NCBI GenBank assembly: GCA_045590195.1
Contig: JAZNQN010000039.1
Location: 50,819 to 114,818, forward strand
Reading direction: 5' to 3'
From: JAZNQN01 sp045590195
GTDB lineage: Bacteria > Bacillota > Clostridia > UMGS1883 > UMGS1540
DNA length: 64,000 bases
Shown: positions 1 through 8,708 of the stretch, piece after piece
Layout: each line of letters begins with the position of its first letter
Position numbering within the stretch: position 1 is the stretch's first letter
Notes under the pieces: generated by a model
What the model was told of the DNA's origin: nothing
The model's database searches: none
What the model saw: the letters and a program-made list of their open reading frames with translations, nothing else
Translations under genes and position numbers: made by a program

Positions 1-48
1 AATTTCAGTACAAAGATGTGTTCTTTTAAGTCCTTTAAGTGTATTCAT
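1..48 (-). CDS. aspS: Aspartyl-tRNA synthetase, N-terminal fragment
   Basis: Only the first 16 codons are in the window; they read MNTLKGLKRTHLCTEI from an ATG at 48-46. The LKRTHLC stretch matches the usual start of bacterial AspRS, just before its anticodon-binding OB fold. The ATG overlaps the hisS stop (TAATG) and is preceded by GGAGGATAAA inside the hisS end, so translation is probably coupled. The hisS-aspS order is common in Bacillota. The identity rests on 16 residues plus synteny. Confidence 0.75.
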   Translation of the reverse strand, partial: MNTLKGLKRTHLCTEI

Positions 49-1310
49 TATTTATCCTCCTTGTTTATAAAAAGGGTAATATTTTCAGCAGTTAATTCGA
101 TTTCTTCACTTTCGCCGCTTTCCATATTTTTTATTTTAACTTTACCTGACAAAACCTCGTCGCCACCGATTACAACCGAATATTTTGCGCCCATTCTGTC
201 GGCATTTTTCATTTGTGCTTTAAGGCTCTTGCCGTCAAGATCGCACATTGCGTGAAGGCCGTTTCGGCGAAGGGCATGAGTAAGGGAAATAACAAAATCG
301 CTCTCGCCCATTGAAGCTACGTAAATGTCAGGTGTTGGTGCTGCGGGAATTTCTACTCCCTGCGCCTGCATTACGAGAAGTATTCTTTCGAGGCCTGTTG
401 CAAAGCCGATACCAGGTGTTGGAGAGCCGCCAAGGGTTTCGATAAGGCCGTTGTATCTTCCACCGCCGCAAACAGTTCCCTGTGCGCCGATATCTGTTGA
501 AACAAATTCAAAAACGGTTTTTGTATAATAGTCAAGTCCTCTTACGATTGAAGGGTCGATATTATATTTAATGCCCATATCGTCGAGATATTTTTTGGTT
601 TTTTCAAAGTGGTCACTACAATCAGGGCAAATACTGTCAAGAATTGAAGGTGCGCCTGCGGCAACCTTTTTACATTCCGGACACTTGCAGTCGATTATGC
701 GCATGGGGTTTTTATGAAGCCTGTCGTGGCAGGTGGGGCAGAGAGAATCAAGGTTTTGGGTAAAGTATTTAACCAATGCCTCGTTATATTCTTTTCTGCA
801 CTGGGGGCAGCCGATGCTGTTTATATTAAGGGTTAAGCCACGAATGCCGAGATTTTCAAAAATTGCGTTTGCAACTGCAATTATTTCAGCATCGAGAGCA
901 GGGGAATCGCTTCCGTATGCCTCAACTCCAAACTGATGAAACTCTCTCAGTCTGCCTGCCTGTGGTTTTTCGTAGCGATAGCAGGTAATATCGTAAAAGA
1001 GCTTTACGGGAGATGGAAGGGCATAAAGCGAATGCTCGAGATACGCCCTTGCGGCTGAAGCAGTTCCTTCGGGGCGAAGTGTTATGCTTCTTCCACCTTT
1101 GTCTTCAAAGGTGTACATTTCTTTCTGAACAACGTCGGTAGTGTCGCCAACGCCTCTTAAAAACAATTCTGTATGTTCAAACACAGGTGTTTGAATTTCG
1201 GAAAAGCCGAAAACTCTCGCTGTTTCTTTGGCGGTTTCACGAAGATAGCGCCATTTATATGAATCATCGGGCAGAATATCTGCAGTTCCTCTTGGGGCTT
1301 TTGTAAGCAT
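48..1310 (-). CDS. hisS: Histidyl-tRNA synthetase
   Basis: This class II synthetase charges tRNA-His in the cytoplasm. The 420 residues have the family length. Visible motifs are the motif 2 loop with YEKPQAGRLREFHQFG near residue 115, the HisRS signature RGLDYYTKTVFEF near 260, GGGRYNGL near 283, and a C-terminal anticodon-binding domain from about 325. The insertion domain (about 165-235) holds four Cys pairs (CPQC, CPTC, CPEC, CPDC), more than usual, so it may bind zinc (inference). The ATG at 1310 follows AGGAGGATTCGGT. It is the first gene of a hisS-aspS operon with its own promoter at 1359-1388. Confidence 0.96.
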   Translation of the reverse strand: MLTKAPRGTADILPDDSYKWRYLRETAKETARVFGFSEIQTPVFEHTELFLRGVGDTTDVVQKEMYTFEDKGGRSITLRPEGTASAARAYLEHSLYALPSPVKLFYDITCYRYEKPQAGRLREFHQFGVEAYGSDSPALDAEIIAVANAIFENLGIRGLTLNINSIGCPQCRKEYNEALVKYFTQNLDSLCPTCHDRLHKNPMRIIDCKCPECKKVAAGAPSILDSICPDCSDHFEKTKKYLDDMGIKYNIDPSIVRGLDYYTKTVFEFVSTDIGAQGTVCGGGRYNGLIETLGGSPTPGIGFATGLERILLVMQAQGVEIPAAPTPDIYVASMGESDFVISLTHALRRNGLHAMCDLDGKSLKAQMKNADRMGAKYSVVIGGDEVLSGKVKIKNMESGESEEIELTAENITLFINKEDK

Positions 1311-1358
1311 ACCGAATCCTCCTTTAAACTAAAAAATTACATATTTATATATTTTATT

Positions 1359-1388
1359 ATTTTATCTTATTCTGTGCCTTTCTGTCAA
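1359..1388 (-). promoter_or_regulatory. hisS promoter
   Basis: On the minus strand, TTGACA (1388-1383) and TAAAAT (1364-1359) are separated by 18 bp. The start codon lies about 50 bp downstream. This is read directly from the sequence as a sigma-A type promoter. Confidence 0.7.
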
Positions 1389-1458
1389 GTGTTTTTGAAG
1401 TTATTGGCCGCCTTTTGGCCCCTTTCTTGTAAAAATTTAAAATTTGTTAAAAAAACAC

Positions 1459-1488
1459 TTGACAGTTGAATGGCTGTTCAACTATAAT
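1459..1488 (+). promoter_or_regulatory. Promoter of the metal-efflux operon
   Basis: TTGACA (1459-1464) and TATAAT (1483-1488) have an 18-bp spacer. The spacer is exactly filled by an inverted repeat, so a bound repressor would block RNA polymerase. Confidence 0.8.
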
Positions 1489-1516
1489 ATAGTTAAACGA
1501 TTGAACAACTATTCAA
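1465..1516 (+). promoter_or_regulatory. Two ArsR-type operators
   Basis: Two TTGAA-N6-TTCAA inverted repeats lie at 1466-1481 and 1501-1516, with centres 35 bp apart. The first extends to GTTGAATGGCTGTTCAAC (1465-1482) inside the promoter spacer. A further palindrome, AACTAT-AAT-ATAGTT (1480-1494), covers the -10 box. Paired imperfect palindromes of this kind are the known target of CadC/SmtB-type repressors; the adjacent gene encodes one. Confidence 0.7.
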
Positions 1517-1533
1517 CTATTGGAGGTGTTTAT

Positions 1534-1878
1534 ATGGATTTTTGTCAGTGTGACTATGTTCACGAAAGCGCAGTAAGAGAAACGGTTTCTCATATGCCAA
1601 CAGAGGAGGAAATGTTTCTTTTGTCAGAATTTTTTAAGGTTTTTGGCGACAGTACAAGAATTAAAATTATGTCGGCTCTGGAAGGTGGCGAGCTTTGTGT
1701 TTGCGATATTGCATCGGTGCTTGGTATGACAAAGTCGGCAATTTCGCATCAGCTTAAATCCCTTAAAGATGCAAAGCTTGTTAAAAGCAGAAAAGACGGG
1801 AAAAATGTTTTTTATTCTCCTGCTGATGAGCACGTTAAAAAGGTTTTTGAGCTTGGGCTTGAGCATATAAGGGAGTAG
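1534..1878 (+). CDS. ArsR/SmtB-family metal-sensing repressor (CadC-like)
   Basis: This 114-residue winged-helix repressor probably senses Cd/Pb/Zn and controls the downstream efflux ATPase. Both known metal sites of CadC can be seen. The alpha3N site has C4, C6 and the ELCVCD pair C55/C57. The alpha5 site has D98, H100, H111 and E114, with the same spacing as in CadC and CzrA. The recognition helix is near residues 65-80 (MTKSAISHQLKSL). I chose the ATG at 1534 because GGAGG lies 7 bp upstream and an earlier in-frame ATG lies upstream of the promoter. It ends 4 bp before the ATPase start, and its own promoter carries matching operators. Confidence 0.9.
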   Translation: MDFCQCDYVHESAVRETVSHMPTEEEMFLLSEFFKVFGDSTRIKIMSALEGGELCVCDIASVLGMTKSAISHQLKSLKDAKLVKSRKDGKNVFYSPADEHVKKVFELGLEHIRE

Positions 1879-1882
1879 AAAA

Positions 1883-3682
1883 ATGAAAAAACAAATTATT
1901 ATTCTGGCAATATCGCTTATTTTATTGGTGCTTGGAATGCTCTCAAAGGGCATAATTGCGGTTTTGCTGTGTTTTATAGCGCTTTACCTGTCGGGACGTG
2001 ATGTTTTAAAAGAATGTGTTGAAGGAATTCGTAAAGGCGAAATTTTTGACGAGTGTTTTCTTATGTCACTTGCGGCTATCAGTGCATTTGTAATAGGCGA
2101 GCATCACGAAGGCGTGGCGATTATGCTTTTTTATCAGGTTGGCGAACTTTTCTGCCATCACGCAGGGGAAAACTCACGAAATTCCATAAAAGAGCTTATG
2201 AAACTGCAAAGCGAAGAGGCTTTTGTAGAGCGCGGTGGCCGCCTTTTGAAAGTATCTCCCGAAGAAGTGGGAATAGGCGAAATAATTGTTGTTTCGCCGG
2301 GACAGAGAGTTCCCCTTGACGGCGTTATTGTAAAGGGGAAAGCCGCTTTTGATACTTCTTCTCTTACAGGAGAGGTTTTGCCAAAAGATTTAGGCGAAGG
2401 CGACAGTGTTTTAAGTGGATTTGTATGCGCCGAGGCGGCAGTTTCGGTAAGAGTGGAAAAAAGCTATGAAAATTCTGCTGTTTCAAAAATTTTAAAGCTT
2501 ACAGAGGAAAGCCGCGAGAAAAAATCGAAAACAGAAAAATTTATAACATCATTTGCCAAAGTTTATACCCCTATTGTTGTAACTTTGGCGGCAATTTTGG
2601 CAATTTTACCGCCGATTTTAGGAATGATGGGAGCAAATGAAAGCATATACAGAGCTATATCTTTTCTTGTAGTTTCCTGCCCGTGTGCGCTGGTGGTGTC
2701 GGTGCCGGTTGCGTATTTCGGGGCTATTGGAGCGGCGGCAAAAGGTGGTGCACTAATTAAGGGGAGCACCGTTTTAGATGCTCTTGCAAAAGCTGAAATA
2801 GCCGTATTTGACAAAACCGGAACACTTACTAACGGAGAATTTGAAGCTATAGAAATTTGTTCGGTTAATATGGAAAAAGAAGAGCTTTTAACCCTTTGTG
2901 CGGCGGCTGAATTTTTAAGCGCACATCCGATAGCGCAGTTTTTAAAGAAATACGCAGGAGAAATAAACCCTGAAAATATCAAAGGTTTTGAAGAAATTGC
3001 AGGCAGAGGCGTTTTGGCAAATTTTAAAGGAAAAGAAATTATTTCGGGTAACGCCGCTTTAATGAAAGAAAAGGGAATTACTTTCGAAAAAGCTGAAGGT
3101 TGTGTAATTTATGTATCGGTTGACGGCGTATATGAAGGTTATATAAAAATTTCGGACAAAGTAAGAAGCGGGGCAGAAAAAGCCATAAAAGAGCTTAGAA
3201 AAAGCGGAATTAAGAAATGCGTGATGCTTACGGGAGATACCGCTTTTGCGGCAGAAAATGTTGCAAAAAGGGCGGAGCTTGACGGGTTTTATCATTCGCT
3301 TTTACCGGAAGGTAAGGTTTTAAAAATTGAAGAGCTTACAAAAGAAGGAAAAGTTTTATTTTTGGGCGATGGAATTAACGATGCGCCTTCTATAATGAGG
3401 GCTGATGTGGGGGTGGCAATGGGAGCCCTTGGAAGCGATGTGGCAATTGAAAGCGCCGATATAGTGCTTTCGGGCGACAATTTGTTTGCGTTGCCGAAAG
3501 CTATGAAAATTTCGAAAAAGGCAAGGCGCATAGCCGCTGAAAATATAGTAATTTCAATTGGAATAAAGGTTCTTATTATGATAGCGGCGCTTTTGGGAAT
3601 ATCTAATTTATGGATTTCTGTTTTCGCCGATGTTGGAGTTTGCATTATAGCAGTTTTGAATGCTTTGAGAATATTTAAATAA
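1883..3682 (+). CDS. Heavy-metal efflux P1B-type ATPase (Zn/Cd/Pb class)
   Basis: This membrane ATPase exports divalent soft metals. At 599 residues it has the compact core without an N-terminal HMA metal-binding domain. The actuator TGE motif is near 163, the transmembrane CPC motif is C266-P-C268, the phosphorylated Asp is D310 in DKTGTLT, and the hinge GDGINDAP is near 495. CPC together with an ArsR partner of CadC type favours Zn/Cd/Pb over copper (inference). It is co-transcribed with the repressor, and a strong hairpin follows the stop. Confidence 0.92.
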   Translation: MKKQIIILAISLILLVLGMLSKGIIAVLLCFIALYLSGRDVLKECVEGIRKGEIFDECFLMSLAAISAFVIGEHHEGVAIMLFYQVGELFCHHAGENSRNSIKELMKLQSEEAFVERGGRLLKVSPEEVGIGEIIVVSPGQRVPLDGVIVKGKAAFDTSSLTGEVLPKDLGEGDSVLSGFVCAEAAVSVRVEKSYENSAVSKILKLTEESREKKSKTEKFITSFAKVYTPIVVTLAAILAILPPILGMMGANESIYRAISFLVVSCPCALVVSVPVAYFGAIGAAAKGGALIKGSTVLDALAKAEIAVFDKTGTLTNGEFEAIEICSVNMEKEELLTLCAAAEFLSAHPIAQFLKKYAGEINPENIKGFEEIAGRGVLANFKGKEIISGNAALMKEKGITFEKAEGCVIYVSVDGVYEGYIKISDKVRSGAEKAIKELRKSGIKKCVMLTGDTAFAAENVAKRAELDGFYHSLLPEGKVLKIEELTKEGKVLFLGDGINDAPSIMRADVGVAMGALGSDVAIESADIVLSGDNLFALPKAMKISKKARRIAAENIVISIGIKVLIMIAALLGISNLWISVFADVGVCIIAVLNALRIFK

Positions 3683-3710
3683 AAAACATCCCGCACACGC
3701 GGGATGTTTT
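3683..3710. terminator. Bidirectional terminator
   Basis: A 12-bp perfect stem (AAAACATCCCGC, loop ACAC, GCGGGATGTTTT) has T runs on both sides. It lies between two convergent genes and serves both. Confidence 0.92.
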
Positions 3711-3711
3711 T

Positions 3712-6447
3712 TTATCTGCTAATGAGGCTTACATCTGCAAAACAATAATTATCGTTCCATTTATCGGGGTTATATACCTGTTTACTGTACCATACGCATT
3801 TTTCTTTTAAAAAGCTTGAGGGAACAACCCTGTAGCTTTCGCCTTCAGAAAGGTGCAAAGGCCCTTGCATATTACGAAGATTATTAACTAAAGTAAGTTC
3901 AATTTCATTTTCGCCTTCTTTTAAAAGGTGGCGTACATCTGCTTCGTAAGGCTCCCACATAAACGGCTCAATTTCAGTGCCGTTTATTTTTGCTTTTACT
4001 ACATTTATTCCATTTTTCACAAATGAAAGCTTTTCGCCTTTTGTAAATGTTTTTGAAAGGGTTATTTCCCCTGCAAAGAAGGGGAAGCCCTGTTTTTGTA
4101 TGCCCAAAAGAGTGATTTCTGTTTCGGGTTTTGTAATAGCAAAATCGCCCTCGTAGCGGCAGGCATTTTTAGGAAGTTCTTCCCATTTGCCGCTGCATTT
4201 TACCGAGAAATCGCCAACAAGATAAATTTGCTCAATTTCCATATCAAATGTAAGTTTATTTTTTTCCGATTCGAAAATATAACTGTTTTTAAGGCTTTGA
4301 TATGTCTTTTCGCTCTGGGTAAAGTTTACGCTGAAGCTTATAACGTTTTCGCCTACTTTAACCTGTTTTGCAATATCAATTTTGCGAAAAGCCTTGTCGG
4401 CAAAATATCCCAAGTCGCATTTATCTGCTTTTTCGCCGTTTACCGATATTTCAAAAATTTCGGGGGTTTCGCAAACAAGATAAAGCTTTTCGGGAACAAA
4501 CTCCGAATAAAACTTATAGTCAAGCTTTATATCGATGGGTTTTTCTTTGTCAAGAGCCCTATACATTGCGTTTAAAACATAACCTTTTTCTTCCTCTAAA
4601 ACACTGTCGAAATAATAATCGCAGTAGTCGAGAGTATAAACATTTTCTGTGCACGATTTAATATTCCATTTACCACCAAGGTCGATAGGTGAAAGATTGG
4701 GTTTTTCAGCCTTTTCGCATCTCATGCCAAAATCATCGATAACCACAAGAGATTCGTATTTATGGAATGTGTGATGACCGTCAAAATCTGAAAGCTCGCC
4801 TGTTTTTATGTTCATAACTTTGTTGCCTTTTGAAATAAAAGCATCAAAAGTTTCTTCGGTGCTGTTTACAAAGTAATAAAGGTTATAATCTTTACATTTG
4901 CGCTGGCAGTATGTAATTTCGGGAATGTTTATAATATCGTTATTCTCAAGTTCCTCTACTGTTACTATTTTGCCGCCGTTTTCGGTAAACTCTGTTAAAA
5001 GGCGGAGAGTGTTATCAAAAAATGCATCGCAGGGAGGAAGAATAACTTTTGAATACTTCTTCTCGCCTATTACGATTTGTCCGTTTTCAATTTTGCCGTG
5101 GCGCTCCATAAGAATTTCGTCGCCCAGGTGGAAGTTAATATGTTTTCTTTCAAGGGCTACGAGCATATTTTTAAATTCATCGTTAAGTGCCATTATAGCA
5201 GTCTGGTCGCTATTATCGCCGTACTGTTCGCCGTCTTTATACATTGTCCATGCGGCGGTTTGAGGATGAATTACAAGGGTGTCAACCCCGTCGTCGCCCT
5301 CGGTTAAAAGCATACCGATACGGCTCATAGAATCGTTAAACATTTTATAATCTTTCCACCAGGGCTGCTGGATATACATTGCCGGCGGATAATCTCTTTT
5401 TCTAAGGCCTCGGTTTGTATAGCCCTGAAGATGCTGACAAAGAAGGTTTATTCCACGCACCATCTGATGCTCGTAAATCCATTTAAGCTCATCGTGGCCA
5501 ACGTTATGGCCGCAAAGGGCAAAGGTTTCGGAAAGCACCTGTTTTTTGCCAAACTGCCTTGCTGCAGAGCCTACCTGATGAGGGGTTAAATCGTCATCGT
5601 TTCGGCGAACAAGCCAGTCCATACCGGGGATTGACATATATTCGTAATGTGGCATACAAGCGCCGTTCGAGGTAAGTTGAAGATACAAATCATCTTCGCA
5701 AACCAGGTGACCTGTAAGCTTTAAGCCGTGTTCCTGACACCAATCATAAATTTGCTTCATAAAGTTTTCGGAAAAGAGCATAGTTACAAGGCGCCAGAAT
5801 TTTATTCTTGTATTTTTATAGTCGCCTACATTTAAGAAAAGCTCAGGCAGTTTTTCCAGAAGATTTTCGCCGTATTCCTTTTTGAATTCATCGGGGAGAA
5901 TAAAGCTCCAGGGAATACCCTTGCGGGAAATCTGAGGCTCGTCGGTAAAAAATCCGTCAAGGTCTTTGCCGAATTTATCGTAGTAAGGCTGATAAATATT
6001 ATCAATAAAATCTTTTACAACCTCTTTATCGAGAGTGTCAACATAAAAAGGATTAACTTCATAATAAAAATGATATCCCGAAATATTTGTAATAGTGTTT
6101 TCGGTTTCTTTTTCGCCCAGTTCATAACGGAGATATTTTTGCTGGTATTTTATGCCTTTTCCGTTTACTATGCCGCCGCCAAAACCGCTTGGCCAGCCGT
6201 TTTCATCGTATGCCCAGGCGTGCATACCGCATTCTTTGGCGGTTTTTATGCTTTCTTCAACATTTTCAAACCATTCTTCGCCCATATATTCTGTTTGAAG
6301 GCCACCTCTGGCGTGCATAAAAAAGCCGCCGATACCAACGCCGTTCATTTCATTTATCTGGCGTGAGGTTTCTTTTGTTTCGAGTTTATCGTTCCACGAC
6401 CAGAAAGGGATGGGGCGAAACTTTTTGTCTACATTTTTAAAATCCAT
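3712..6447 (-). CDS. GH106-like glycoside hydrolase (alpha-L-rhamnosidase-like)
   Basis: The 911-residue protein has the family-typical start, RPIPFWSWNDKL near residue 12, then a TIM-barrel region with AYDENGWPSGFGGG near 80 and a C-terminal part (from about 590) rich in beta strands that resembles GH2-type sugar-binding modules. These match the GH106 alpha-L-rhamnosidase superfamily, which removes rhamnose from plant or bacterial glycans. No signal peptide is seen, so it probably acts on imported oligosaccharides. It is translated from an ATG one base after the EamA stop, with AGGAGG inside the upstream gene, so both form one operon. The exact substrate is not provable here. Confidence 0.75.
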   Translation of the reverse strand: MDFKNVDKKFRPIPFWSWNDKLETKETSRQINEMNGVGIGGFFMHARGGLQTEYMGEEWFENVEESIKTAKECGMHAWAYDENGWPSGFGGGIVNGKGIKYQQKYLRYELGEKETENTITNISGYHFYYEVNPFYVDTLDKEVVKDFIDNIYQPYYDKFGKDLDGFFTDEPQISRKGIPWSFILPDEFKKEYGENLLEKLPELFLNVGDYKNTRIKFWRLVTMLFSENFMKQIYDWCQEHGLKLTGHLVCEDDLYLQLTSNGACMPHYEYMSIPGMDWLVRRNDDDLTPHQVGSAARQFGKKQVLSETFALCGHNVGHDELKWIYEHQMVRGINLLCQHLQGYTNRGLRKRDYPPAMYIQQPWWKDYKMFNDSMSRIGMLLTEGDDGVDTLVIHPQTAAWTMYKDGEQYGDNSDQTAIMALNDEFKNMLVALERKHINFHLGDEILMERHGKIENGQIVIGEKKYSKVILPPCDAFFDNTLRLLTEFTENGGKIVTVEELENNDIINIPEITYCQRKCKDYNLYYFVNSTEETFDAFISKGNKVMNIKTGELSDFDGHHTFHKYESLVVIDDFGMRCEKAEKPNLSPIDLGGKWNIKSCTENVYTLDYCDYYFDSVLEEEKGYVLNAMYRALDKEKPIDIKLDYKFYSEFVPEKLYLVCETPEIFEISVNGEKADKCDLGYFADKAFRKIDIAKQVKVGENVISFSVNFTQSEKTYQSLKNSYIFESEKNKLTFDMEIEQIYLVGDFSVKCSGKWEELPKNACRYEGDFAITKPETEITLLGIQKQGFPFFAGEITLSKTFTKGEKLSFVKNGINVVKAKINGTEIEPFMWEPYEADVRHLLKEGENEIELTLVNNLRNMQGPLHLSEGESYRVVPSSFLKEKCVWYSKQVYNPDKWNDNYCFADVSLISR

Positions 6448-6448
6448 A

Positions 6449-7333
6449 CTATTTCCTCCTTTTAAGCGGTGGGAGCTGAATATATATTACTGCCGCAAAC
6501 ACAACGGCGCAGCCTAAAAATTCACGAAGTGTCATCATTTCATTCAAAAACAAGAGGCCTGACAAAGCCGCAAAAACAGATTCGAGACTCATAATAATAC
6601 TTGCAACCGTAGGCTCGGCATATTTCTGGCCTACAACCTGCAAGGTATATGCAATTCCGCAGGACATAATGCCCGAATACATTATGGGGCCAAGGCTTTT
6701 GAGTACTGCATCAAGCGGCGGTTTTTCAAAAATAAACATACCAATTGTTGCAATAATTCCCGCAACTGCAAACTGCAGGCACGAAAGCTTTACAGGGTCA
6801 ACCTTTGGCGAATAATTATCGATTGCCAGAATATGAAATGCGAAAACTACGGCACAAAGCAAAACTAAAATGTCGCCTTTTGATATGGAAGTAAAGCCTT
6901 CCTGCATACAAAGAAGATACATTCCAAAAAGGGCGAGAAGAACAGAAATAATTGTTTGCCCCTTTATGCCTTTGCCTAAAAATATTCCCACAATGGGAAC
7001 AAAAATCATATAAAGAGAGGTTAAAAAACCTGATTTTCCGGCATCTATGTAAACCATACCAAAGGTTTGAAGTGAGCTTGCTATGCAGAGGAAAATTCCG
7101 CATACAAGGCCGCCTTTAAGCAAGGTTTTGTTTTTAAAGCTCATTTTTTGCTCTTTTCCGCGGTCGGCTACAAATATAAAAGGAAGTAAAACCACAGAGC
7201 CCAAAAGGGTACGAAGGCCGATAAATGTAAGCGGGCCTACGGAATTCATACCAAGTTTTTGCGAAACAAACGATGTTCCCCATATTATTGCAGTGAGCAA
7301 TAATATTAAAGAGCCTTTTAAATTTTTTGTCAT
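6449..7333 (-). CDS. EamA/DMT-family permease
   Basis: The 294-residue protein contains about ten hydrophobic segments in two EamA repeats, with the typical AIIWGTSFV start near residue 15 and a second copy from about 150. DMT permeases move metabolites, amino acids or sugars across the membrane. It is the first gene of an operon with the GH106-like enzyme, so sugar transport is an attractive but unproven role. A strong promoter lies at 7373-7401. Confidence 0.85.
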   Translation of the reverse strand: MTKNLKGSLILLLTAIIWGTSFVSQKLGMNSVGPLTFIGLRTLLGSVVLLPFIFVADRGKEQKMSFKNKTLLKGGLVCGIFLCIASSLQTFGMVYIDAGKSGFLTSLYMIFVPIVGIFLGKGIKGQTIISVLLALFGMYLLCMQEGFTSISKGDILVLLCAVVFAFHILAIDNYSPKVDPVKLSCLQFAVAGIIATIGMFIFEKPPLDAVLKSLGPIMYSGIMSCGIAYTLQVVGQKYAEPTVASIIMSLESVFAALSGLLFLNEMMTLREFLGCAVVFAAVIYIQLPPLKRRK

Positions 7334-7372
7334 AAGTTTAAACCTCGAAATGATTAGTTTTTACGGTAAAAA

Positions 7373-7401
7373 ATTATAGCATAGGGCTGTAAAAAAGTCA
7401 A
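7373..7401 (-). promoter_or_regulatory. Promoter of the EamA-GH106 operon
   Basis: On the minus strand, TTGACT (7401-7396) and TATAAT (7378-7373) have a 17-bp spacer. The EamA start codon is about 40 bp downstream. Confidence 0.85.
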
Positions 7402-7406
7402 CAATG

Positions 7407-7443
7407 AATTACACCCCGAAACCTCAGCTTTCAGGGTGTAATT
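7407..7443. terminator. Hairpin, possible weak terminator
   Basis: AATTACACCC (7407-7416) pairs with GGGTGTAATT (7434-7443). It lies just after the small acidic gene and just before the EamA promoter. No strong T run follows on either strand, so termination is likely but weak. Confidence 0.5.
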
Positions 7444-7446
7444 CTA

Positions 7447-7620
7447 CTAAAAAAACTTATTTACTTCTGTTTCCTTTTCTTCGTCAATACTTTCGCCGTC
7501 CCAAATGCTGTCAAGCTTTGCAGCGTGGGACAGGTCACGCGTTTCGGGAACTATTTCGGGGTTATTAAACGACGGCAGATTTATGTTTCTGGGATCTTTT
7601 CCTTTTGATGTTTTTTTCAA
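7447..7620 (-). CDS. Small acidic protein of unknown function
   Basis: This would be a 57-residue protein starting at a TTG (7620-7618) that sits 8 bp after AGGAGG. A GTG nine bases upstream overlaps the Shine-Dalgarno and is less likely. The N-terminus is basic (KKTSKGK); the rest is acidic, with DGESIDEEKETE near the C-terminus. No cysteines, signal peptide or membrane segment are seen. I do not recognise the family. The good ribosome binding site and isolated position between two promoters support a real gene. Confidence 0.5.
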   Translation of the reverse strand: MKKTSKGKDPRNINLPSFNNPEIVPETRDLSHAAKLDSIWDGESIDEEKETEVNKFF

Positions 7621-7757
7621 AATAAGCACCTCCTTTTTTATAGTATGCCTTAAAAACTTTTAAATTTTCAAAAAATATTATTTTCGTGAAGGATTTTTAT
7701 GTAAATTGTAGAATATTTATAAAGAATACATAAAATTATTTTTTGGAGGTATTACAA

Positions 7758-8558
7758 ATGACTTTGAAAGATTTCAGCCTTGAAGGTAAAGTTGCTCTTG
7801 TAACAGGTGCTTCTTACGGAATAGGTTATGCTATCGCTTCTGCTTATGCTAAAGCAGGTGCAAAAATTACATTCTGTGACATTAAACAGGAATTTGTTGA
7901 CAAAGGCCTTGCTGCTTACGAAGCTGACGGCATTGAAGCAAAAGGTTATGTTTGTGACGTAACTAACGAAGATATGGTTCAGGAAATGGTTAAGAAAATC
8001 GAAGCAGAAGTTGGCGTTATCGATATTTTGGTTAACAATGCAGGTATTATTAAAAGAATTCCTATGCACGAAATGACAGCTGACGAGTTCAGACAGGTTA
8101 TTGATGTTGACCTTAACGCTCCATTTATCGTATCAAAAGCTGTTCTTCCTTCAATGATGAAGAAAGGCCACGGCAAAATTATAAACATTTGCTCAATGAT
8201 GAGCGAACTTGGCAGAGAAACTGTTTCTGCATACGCAGCTGCAAAGGGCGGCCTTAAAATGCTTACAAGAAACATTTGTTCAGAATATGGCGAATACAAC
8301 ATTCAGTGTAACGGCATTGGACCCGGTTACATTGCAACTCCTCAGACTGCTCCACTTCGTGAGGTTCAGCCTGACGGCTCACGTCACCCATTCGACCAGT
8401 TCATCTGTGCAAAAACTCCTGCAGGCAGATGGCTTGAAGCTGATGAACTTACAGGCCCTGCAATATTCCTTGCATCCGAGGCTTCAAATGCTGTAAACGG
8501 TCACATTCTTTATGTTGACGGTGGTATTTTGGCTTACATCGGAAAACAGCCTAAATAA
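7758..8558 (+). CDS. SDR-family dehydrogenase, gluconate 5-dehydrogenase-like
   Basis: This 266-residue short-chain dehydrogenase has the cofactor motif TGASYGIG (residues 16-23), NNAG near 95, the catalytic Ser in ICSMMSE near 147 and YAAAK near 160. The insertion GYIATPQTAPLRE and the DQFICAKTPAGRW loop resemble IdnO/gluconate 5-dehydrogenase and 2-deoxygluconate dehydrogenase members, which interconvert keto-sugar acids. GGAGG lies 9 bp before the ATG at 7758, so this start is preferred to one 15 bp upstream. It stands alone, ended by a terminator. Codon use is biased to GCT/GGC as in highly expressed genes. Confidence 0.85.
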   Translation: MTLKDFSLEGKVALVTGASYGIGYAIASAYAKAGAKITFCDIKQEFVDKGLAAYEADGIEAKGYVCDVTNEDMVQEMVKKIEAEVGVIDILVNNAGIIKRIPMHEMTADEFRQVIDVDLNAPFIVSKAVLPSMMKKGHGKIINICSMMSELGRETVSAYAAAKGGLKMLTRNICSEYGEYNIQCNGIGPGYIATPQTAPLREVQPDGSRHPFDQFICAKTPAGRWLEADELTGPAIFLASEASNAVNGHILYVDGGILAYIGKQPK

Positions 8559-8570
8559 TTTTTAAATTTT

Positions 8571-8602
8571 AAACAGCTACAGTATATCTGTGGCTGTTTT
8601 TT
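8571..8602 (+). terminator. Terminator after the SDR gene
   Basis: AAACAGCTACAG and CTGTGGCTGTTT form a 12-bp stem with one G-T pair and a TATAT loop, followed by seven T. Confidence 0.88.
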
Positions 8603-8636
8603 TGTGAAAAAAATTAAAAAATTTCCTCTTTTCTTT

Positions 8637-8665
8637 TTGACAAACCGAAAAAAATGTTGTATAAT
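8637..8665 (+). promoter_or_regulatory. carD promoter
   Basis: TTGACA (8637-8642) and TATAAT (8660-8665) have a 17-bp spacer, a near-consensus promoter about 45 bp before the carD ATG. Confidence 0.88.
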
Positions 8666-8708
8666 TATATTATACTGATAATGTTAACCGATATAGGGGG
8701 AACGCAAA

